Shown here: piece after piece, positions 6,765 to 11,293 of the stretch | Numbering within the stretch: the stretch's first letter is position 1 | Layout: the number at the start of each line of letters is the position of its first letter | NCBI GenBank assembly: GCA_021812865.1 | Contig: JAKAMP010000029.1 | Span: 1-11,293 of the forward strand | From: Bacteroidota bacterium | Lineage (GTDB): Bacteria > Bacteroidota > Bacteroidia > Bacteroidales > JAAYUG01 | Direction: 5' to 3' | DNA length: 11,293 nt | The notes under the pieces: model-generated | Databases searched by the model: none | Seen by the model: only the letters and a program-made list of their open reading frames with translations | Told to the model about the DNA's origin: nothing | Position numbers and translations under genes: made by a program

Positions 6765-6765
6765 G

Positions 6766-8703
6766 ATGAGAACTGTGTTTCGCCTGATTATAATTGTATT
6801 TCTGTCAGCCATGCTCCAGGAAGCATCCGCACAGAATAAATACTCCACTTCTTCACCCAAAGCTGCCGCTTACTTTGATGAAGCGCTGAAATTCTATAAT
6901 CAGTCCAATAATGTAAAAGCCATTCAGAAACTGAAAGATGCTATTGCTATCGATACGGCTTTTGTGGAGGCTTATGTTGGGTTGTCCGAAATATACCGCG
7001 AAATGGGAGCAACCGATAAGGTTGAAGAGTATCTGAAAAAAGGCATTAAAATCAATCCATCCGTCTTCCCTGGTATGTATTATAATCTTGCCGACCTGTA
7101 TTATGGAAAAGGTATGTATGCGGAAGCATTGAAGAATTTTACATTGTACCTGGGCATGAAGAACTCAAATCAAAAGCTGCGTAAAAATGCTGAAAAAAAG
7201 TCCGTTAACTGCCGTTTCGCCATCAATGCAATAAAGCATCCGGTTCCTTTCAATCCGGTAAATCTCGGCGACAGTGTCAATTCTATTTATGAAGAATATT
7301 GGCCCAGCCTGTCGGCCGATGAAAAGACCCTCGTAATCACTCGCAAAGTTCCTGTAAGACGGATTATAGAGCCAGGTGTGGAACAGCAGGAAGACTTCTA
7401 TGTGTCGACCTTTCAGAATAATCATTGGACAAAGGCTGAAGATGCAGGTTTTACCCTGAATACCCCTGCAAACGAAGGTGCACAGTCACTTTCTGCCGAT
7501 GGACAGGTGATGTTTTACACTGCCTGCGACAGAAGGGATGGGTATGGCCGTTGTGATATTTATGTGTCGGTAAAAAGACAGAATCAATGGAGTCAACCTG
7601 TAAATGTTGGCCCTCCAATCAATACCGCTTACAGTGAAAAACAACCCTCCATTTCACCCGACGGAAAATCCCTATACTTTGTATGTAACAAACCTGGGGG
7701 AAAAGGCGGTTTTGACATCTATATGGCTCAGCTCGACTCTGCCGGTTACTGGCTAGATCCCGTGAACCTTGGCGATAGCATCAATACCAGCGATGATGAG
7801 CAGTCTCCTTTTATTGCTATGGATAACCAGACTTTGTATTTCTCCTCTCGTGGATGGCCTGGAATGGGAGGATTCGATCTGTTTGTATCGCACCGCAAAC
7901 CGGACGGCACATGGAGTACGCCCAGGAACCTCGGCTACCCTATAAATACAGCGGGAGATGAAATAGGGATGATCGTCAACGCAAGAGGCAATAAGGCGTA
8001 TTTTGCGTCAAACCGTGAAGGCAGCCAGGGACTTGATATTTATGATTTCGATTTGTATAAGGAAGCCCGTCCTATACCTGTTTCTTATATGAAAGGAATT
8101 GTGTTTGATGCTGAAACTGGTAAAAAACTGTCCGCACGACTTGAACTCATTGACCTGGCCACTGGTAAAATTATCAACCAGGCGGTTTCCAGTAGTTCAA
8201 CAGGTGCCTTTTTTGTGACCATCCCCTCAGAAAGAGATTATGCACTGAACATCTCAAAGGATGGATATTTGTTTTATTCAGACAACTTTGCCCTAAAGGG
8301 TGTTCACGACGCGGAAAATCCCTACCTGAAAGATGTGCCTCTCAAACCTATTCAAGTTGGAGAATCTGTGATACTGAAAAATATCTTTTTCGATACCGAT
8401 TCTTATCAGCTCAAGGCAGAATCAAGAACAGAGCTAAATAAGCTGTTGGAATTCCTCAAAAAGAATCCTGCTGTCAAAATTGAAATCAGCGGACATACCG
8501 ATAATGTGGGCACCGAACAGCATAACCAGACACTATCAGAACAACGGGCAAATGAAGTAAAATCATATCTCACTCGCGCTGGAATATCAACGGACAGAAT
8601 TGCAGCAAAGGGTTATGGGGAAAGTAAACCCGTTGCATCCAATGAAAATGAAAGCGGACGGGCATTGAACCGCAGAACTGAATTTTCAATCACAGCAAGG
8701 TAG
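6766..8703 (+). CDS. PorE-like envelope protein: TPR, PD40 propeller, CRD and OmpA domains
   Basis: A 645-residue envelope protein with the same domain order as PorE, the type IX secretion protein that anchors the machinery to peptidoglycan; many Bacteroidota carry several paralogues. Seen: Sec signal peptide (1-22, ending EASAQ); TPR repeats (about 30-130, e.g. AIQKLKDAIAIDTAFVEAYV at 52-71); a five-blade PD40 propeller (about 165-430) with repeated xLSADG/SPDGxxLYF and GGFDIYM/GGFDLFV motifs; a carboxypeptidase-regulatory-like beta sandwich (about 440-515, KGIVFDAETGKKL); and an OmpA_C domain (about 535-645) with SGHTDNVG and LSEQRA. The peptidoglycan ligands D579 and R594 are present. Unlike PorE of Porphyromonas, the signal peptide lacks a lipobox cysteine, so it is predicted periplasmic and not lipid-anchored. 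It is co-transcribed with queE, one base apart. Architecture is certain; PorE orthology is not, since no other por genes are here. Confidence 0.9.
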   Translation: MRTVFRLIIIVFLSAMLQEASAQNKYSTSSPKAAAYFDEALKFYNQSNNVKAIQKLKDAIAIDTAFVEAYVGLSEIYREMGATDKVEEYLKKGIKINPSVFPGMYYNLADLYYGKGMYAEALKNFTLYLGMKNSNQKLRKNAEKKSVNCRFAINAIKHPVPFNPVNLGDSVNSIYEEYWPSLSADEKTLVITRKVPVRRIIEPGVEQQEDFYVSTFQNNHWTKAEDAGFTLNTPANEGAQSLSADGQVMFYTACDRRDGYGRCDIYVSVKRQNQWSQPVNVGPPINTAYSEKQPSISPDGKSLYFVCNKPGGKGGFDIYMAQLDSAGYWLDPVNLGDSINTSDDEQSPFIAMDNQTLYFSSRGWPGMGGFDLFVSHRKPDGTWSTPRNLGYPINTAGDEIGMIVNARGNKAYFASNREGSQGLDIYDFDLYKEARPIPVSYMKGIVFDAETGKKLSARLELIDLATGKIINQAVSSSSTGAFFVTIPSERDYALNISKDGYLFYSDNFALKGVHDAENPYLKDVPLKPIQVGESVILKNIFFDTDSYQLKAESRTELNKLLEFLKKNPAVKIEISGHTDNVGTEQHNQTLSEQRANEVKSYLTRAGISTDRIAAKGYGESKPVASNENESGRALNRRTEFSITAR

Positions 8704-8946
8704 CCTGGGTTAAGTCCATTGGATTCGATTCGTTGAATGAATAAAGGATGACCCCCAACCATGCCTACTTCGGTAATCTATATCGTGCATGAATAATATT
8801 TGTCTTGTTACTCTATGTTTTCTGGATTGTACCTTGGCCGGTATTCCAAAATCATAGGTATTTGTGAATGAATCGTTTCAGTTTCACTAAAAAATTCTTA
8901 TATTCGGTCATTATAGAATTCAATTTTCAGGTCAAATGGTTATAGC
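8704..8946. other. Intergenic region before the response regulator
   Basis: 243 bases between the PorE-like gene and the response regulator. I see no open frame of note, no strong hairpin with a T run, and no exact TAnnTTTG. A one-mismatch box TATATTCG lies at 8899-8906, 40 bases before the ATG at 8947. A promoter for the downstream three-gene group is expected here but I cannot place it with confidence. Confidence 0.4.
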
Positions 8947-9423
8947 ATGAATCAATTTTACTCACTGAAACAAGCTATGGAGTTATCCCTGGCGTCATTT
9001 CATTTTTCAAATGCGGAACATAAAGAGAGTAATTCCCATGCAAAGGTAAGTTATGCATGGGAAGGAAAAACAATTCTGGTTGCTGAAGATGAAGAATTCA
9101 ACTATTTATACCTTAAGGAAATACTGGAACCTACTATGGTTACCGTATTGTGGGCAATGGATGGCCAACTTGCCGTGGAACTATGCAGGAAGGTTCATTT
9201 CGATGCTATCCTCATGGACATCAAAATGCCAAGGATGAATGGACTGGAAGCAACTAAGCAAATCCGTTCTTTCAACCGGGAGGTTCCTGTTATTGCACAA
9301 ACCGCCTATACCCTGGTTGATGACCAGGAAAAATGCATGAAAGCAGGATGTTCCTGTTACCTGGCAAAACCTATTAGCAGTAAGGTCCTTCTAAGTATAC
9401 TTGACGAGTATTTCAAAAAATAA
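8947..9423 (+). CDS. Stand-alone response regulator receiver domain protein
   Basis: A single CheY-like receiver (PF00072) with no output domain, 158 residues. The receiver begins at KTILVAEDEE (41-50) with the acidic pocket E47/D48. The phosphoacceptor is D91 in LMDIKMPRMNG, the switch Thr is T119 in VIAQTAY, and the conserved Lys is K141 in LAKPIS, so it should be phosphorylatable. The sequence most resembles receivers of hybrid histidine kinases (MDIKMPxMNGLEATKxIR), suggesting it takes phosphate from a kinase encoded elsewhere. A 40-residue N-terminal extension (SLASFHFSNAEHKESNSH and flanks) has no recognisable domain. The next gene, a secreted peptidase, starts 11 bases after the stop. 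No kinase or phosphotransfer gene is in the window. Confidence 0.93.
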   Translation: MNQFYSLKQAMELSLASFHFSNAEHKESNSHAKVSYAWEGKTILVAEDEEFNYLYLKEILEPTMVTVLWAMDGQLAVELCRKVHFDAILMDIKMPRMNGLEATKQIRSFNREVPVIAQTAYTLVDDQEKCMKAGCSCYLAKPISSKVLLSILDEYFKK

Positions 9424-9434
9424 ATCTTCTTTAT

Positions 9435-10637
9435 ATGAAGCCGATAAGAATCTTCGATTCCATGAAGATAAGCGGATGCCTGTTGTCGTTTTTTATGTTA
9501 GTTTTTGGCACAACTGCTTTTCCCCAGGTGGGGAGCAAGGGTTATAAATTTAAAAATGTCATTCTTCTGCCATTTACTTCCATAAAAAACCAGGGAATAA
9601 CAAACAATTGCTATATCTACGCCATGACTTCCCTGCTTGAATCAGAATTGAAACAACAAGGCAAAGCCGATACCAATTTCTCGGAAATGTATTTTGTTCG
9701 CTCAATCTACATGCAGAAAGCCGAGAAATTCATGCGAATGCATGGGAAAATGTACTTCACGGGCGGGGGAGAACTGAATGATGTGCCCGATGTAATTACC
9801 CGTTATGGTTTGGTTCCGGAAGGCAGCTATACCGGACTGAAAAAGGGAGAAACCGGATATAATCAGATGGCGCTGGAGGATAGCCTCCGAAACTTCCTGA
9901 AAAACCTGGCGACAGCAAGTACGCCTCTGCTGGTTTCCGGATGGCAGAAACAGGTTTCTGCTATATTGGATAATTACCTGGTTACCCTTCCGGACAGCCT
10001 GCAAATCACTGACAAACGGTCATTCCCCATAGACTATGCAAAATCGCTCAATATTTCTCCCGACAATTATATCCTACTTTCCTCCTTTATGGCATATCCA
10101 TATTATAAATATTTTCCGCTTGAAGTGCCGGATAATTGGTCGTGGGGGCAGGCTTACAACCTGCCGCTTGACAAATTAATAGAAGTGGTACGTGATGCCC
10201 TGGAACATGGATATACCGTTGCCTGGGCTGCAGATGATTCCGAAATCTGGTTTTCCTGGAGAAACGGTGTTGCCATTCTGCCCGATGTGCTGAATCCAGG
10301 TCCTGCATTTGGGTCTCCAGTCGACTGGAACAAGCTCAATGAACGGCAGAAAATCAAAGAAATTCTTTCTTTCAATAACAGGGTAAACGAAATGACTATC
10401 ACTGAAGAACTCCGTCAAAGGGCTTTCGATTCATACGCAACCACCGACGATCACAGCATGCATATCGTAGGGCTGGCCAAGGACCAGGATGGCAAAAATT
10501 TCTTCATAGTTAAAAATTCCTGGGGAACCCGTAATCCCTACAACGGGCTTATTTATGTGTCCGAAGCATATTTCTTATACAAAACTGTAAGCATTATGCT
10601 GAATAAAAAGGCGCTGCCGCCCGGTTTGATAAAATAA
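9435..10637 (+). CDS. Secreted C1 (bleomycin hydrolase-like) cysteine peptidase
   Basis: Papain-fold cysteine peptidase of the C1B bleomycin hydrolase/aminopeptidase C type common in Bacteroidota, 400 residues. The N-terminus is a signal peptide; an internal ATG at 9462 gives a more standard one (MKISG then a hydrophobic core ending AFPQ), so the true start may be there. Catalytic residues are all present: oxyanion-hole Q53 and nucleophile C59 in SIKNQGITNNCYIYA, H340 in TTDDHSMHIVG, and N361 in VKNSWGT. The nucleophile is followed by Tyr, where papain-family enzymes nearly always have Trp, and the usual G[ST]C is NNC. The closing segment, KDQDGK through VKNSWG to YKTVSIMLNKKALP, is typical of the family. 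It probably acts in the periplasm or outside the cell; substrate unknown. It sits between a receiver protein and tag, 11 and 5 bases away, which suggests one transcript. Confidence 0.92.
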   Translation: MKPIRIFDSMKISGCLLSFFMLVFGTTAFPQVGSKGYKFKNVILLPFTSIKNQGITNNCYIYAMTSLLESELKQQGKADTNFSEMYFVRSIYMQKAEKFMRMHGKMYFTGGGELNDVPDVITRYGLVPEGSYTGLKKGETGYNQMALEDSLRNFLKNLATASTPLLVSGWQKQVSAILDNYLVTLPDSLQITDKRSFPIDYAKSLNISPDNYILLSSFMAYPYYKYFPLEVPDNWSWGQAYNLPLDKLIEVVRDALEHGYTVAWAADDSEIWFSWRNGVAILPDVLNPGPAFGSPVDWNKLNERQKIKEILSFNNRVNEMTITEELRQRAFDSYATTDDHSMHIVGLAKDQDGKNFFIVKNSWGTRNPYNGLIYVSEAYFLYKTVSIMLNKKALPPGLIK

Positions 10638-10642
10638 TACGG

Positions 10643-11230
10643 ATGTATTCAGAGAAATCTCCCATCCATCGCTGTCCCTGGCCTTCAAATGATCCGCTGA
10701 TGATTCATTATCATGATCATGAGTGGGGCGTGCCGGTACATGATGACAAAGAAATGTTCGGGTTTATTATTCTCGATGGTTTTCAAGCTGGTCTGAGCTG
10801 GAAAACCATTCTGTATAAAAGAGATAACTTCAGGAATGCCTTTGATGATTTTGATTTTACAAAAATTGCCCGTTACAATACCGAGAAAGTGGAATCCCTG
10901 CTTCATGATGGAGGTATAATCAGGAACAGGCTGAAGATCGAATCCACTATCCGCAATGCACAAGCAACCATTGATTTGATTGAGAAAATAGGCGGTTTGT
11001 CTGAATATATCTGGTCCTTCACAGAGGGCAAAACGATCATCAACCATTGGACAGAGCTTGGCCAGGTGCCGCCCTCATCCCCTGTTTCGGACAACATGAG
11101 CCGGGAGTTGAAAAAGAAAGGTTTCAATTTTGTGGGCTCTACCATTTGCTATGCCTTCATGCAGGCTGCAGGCCTGGTAAATGATCACCTGGTTAGCTGT
11201 TTCCGTTACAAAGAGCTGAACAATTTCTGA
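10643..11230 (+). CDS. tag: DNA-3-methyladenine glycosylase I (Tag)
   Basis: Tag removes 3-methyladenine from alkylated DNA, starting base excision repair in the cytoplasm. The 195-residue protein aligns by eye along its full length with E. coli Tag (187 residues): RCPWPSNDPLMIHYHDHEWG (10-29), FQAGLSWKTILYKR (47-60), DGGIIRNRLKI (about 89-99), GFNFVGSTICYAFMQAAG (about 160-177) and NDHLVSC (180-186). The four zinc-snap ligands are kept: C11, H24, H182 and C186. Base-pocket residues Y23 and W53 match E. coli Y16 and W46. The residue equivalent to E. coli Glu38, which hydrogen-bonds the methylated base, is Asp 45. It starts 5 bases after the peptidase stop and ends just before a strong hairpin. 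Assignment is firm. Confidence 0.97.
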   Translation: MYSEKSPIHRCPWPSNDPLMIHYHDHEWGVPVHDDKEMFGFIILDGFQAGLSWKTILYKRDNFRNAFDDFDFTKIARYNTEKVESLLHDGGIIRNRLKIESTIRNAQATIDLIEKIGGLSEYIWSFTEGKTIINHWTELGQVPPSSPVSDNMSRELKKKGFNFVGSTICYAFMQAAGLVNDHLVSCFRYKELNNF

Positions 11231-11250
11231 TCTGCCGCAATAGCAAAAAA

Positions 11251-11275
11251 AGAGGACCGGGAAAACCGGTCCTCT
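11251..11275. terminator. Intrinsic terminator, probably shared by converging transcripts
   Basis: A perfect 10-base stem, AGAGGACCGG and CCGGTCCTCT, with a GAAAA loop. Seven A bases (11245-11251) run into the left stem; on the minus strand this is a T run right after the hairpin, the classic form. On the plus strand the downstream bases (ATATATCTTGGTTTATTT) are only moderately T-rich. It lies 20 bases after tag and likely ends that transcript as well as one coming from the right. Confidence 0.85.
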
Positions 11276-11293
11276 ATATATCTTGGTTTATTT

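Noticed and set aside
8820..8860. Inverted TTGG...CCAA near 8834-8849 as a terminator for the PorE-like gene
   Set aside because: The stem is only four bases with no T run.
10087..10418. Minus-strand open frames opposite the C1 peptidase
   Set aside because: They are shadows; the plus strand contains the catalytic motifs in frame on both sides.

Overview
The window looks like a chromosomal segment of a Bacteroidota bacterium, probably of the Bacteroidales/Marinilabiliales type (inferred). Four things point there: a DUF3078 outer-membrane protein, an OmpA protein with the TPR/PD40/CRD layout of the type IX secretion protein PorE, the near absence of Shine-Dalgarno sequences, and several matches to the Bacteroidetes -7 promoter element TAnnTTTG placed about 20 bases before start codons. 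I see no rRNA, tRNA, CRISPR array, transposase or integrase.

Layout. Positions 1-626 (minus) hold the N-terminal two thirds of a cytosolic Gfo/Idh/MocA oxidoreductase that runs off the left edge. From a short divergent promoter region a plus-strand group begins: a soluble, divergent ApbE-type FAD:protein FMN transferase (798-1712), a Tat-exported Gfo/Idh/MocA oxidoreductase overlapping it by 41 bases (1672-2997), and an 84-residue two-helix membrane protein (3011-3265). Convergent to this is a minus-strand pair, a DUF3078 outer-membrane protein (3737-4675) followed by the mechanosensitive channel MscL (3300-3725).

The AT-rich stretch 4676-5120 contains no intact gene. It holds what looks like the leftover 5' end of an alkaline phosphatase lipoprotein gene. 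It is followed by a secreted or surface beta-propeller-like protein (5121-5996), a small degenerate heptad repeat, and the best promoter of the window. That promoter drives queE (queuosine/7-deazaguanine biosynthesis) and, one base after its stop, the PorE-like OmpA protein (6766-8703). The last block is a stand-alone response regulator receiver (8947-9423), a secreted bleomycin-hydrolase-like C1 cysteine peptidase (9435-10637) and the DNA repair enzyme Tag (10643-11230), with gaps of 11 and 5 bases. A strong hairpin terminator closes the window.

Most of this is ordinary housekeeping and envelope gene content, and I do not see a convincing new defence or mobile system. The points most worth a second look are the overlap of a divergent ApbE with a Tat-exported oxidoreductase and a tiny membrane protein, the alkaline phosphatase remnant with an altered metal-binding motif, the receiver-peptidase-glycosylase cluster, and key-site substitutions in Tag, ApbE and the peptidase.
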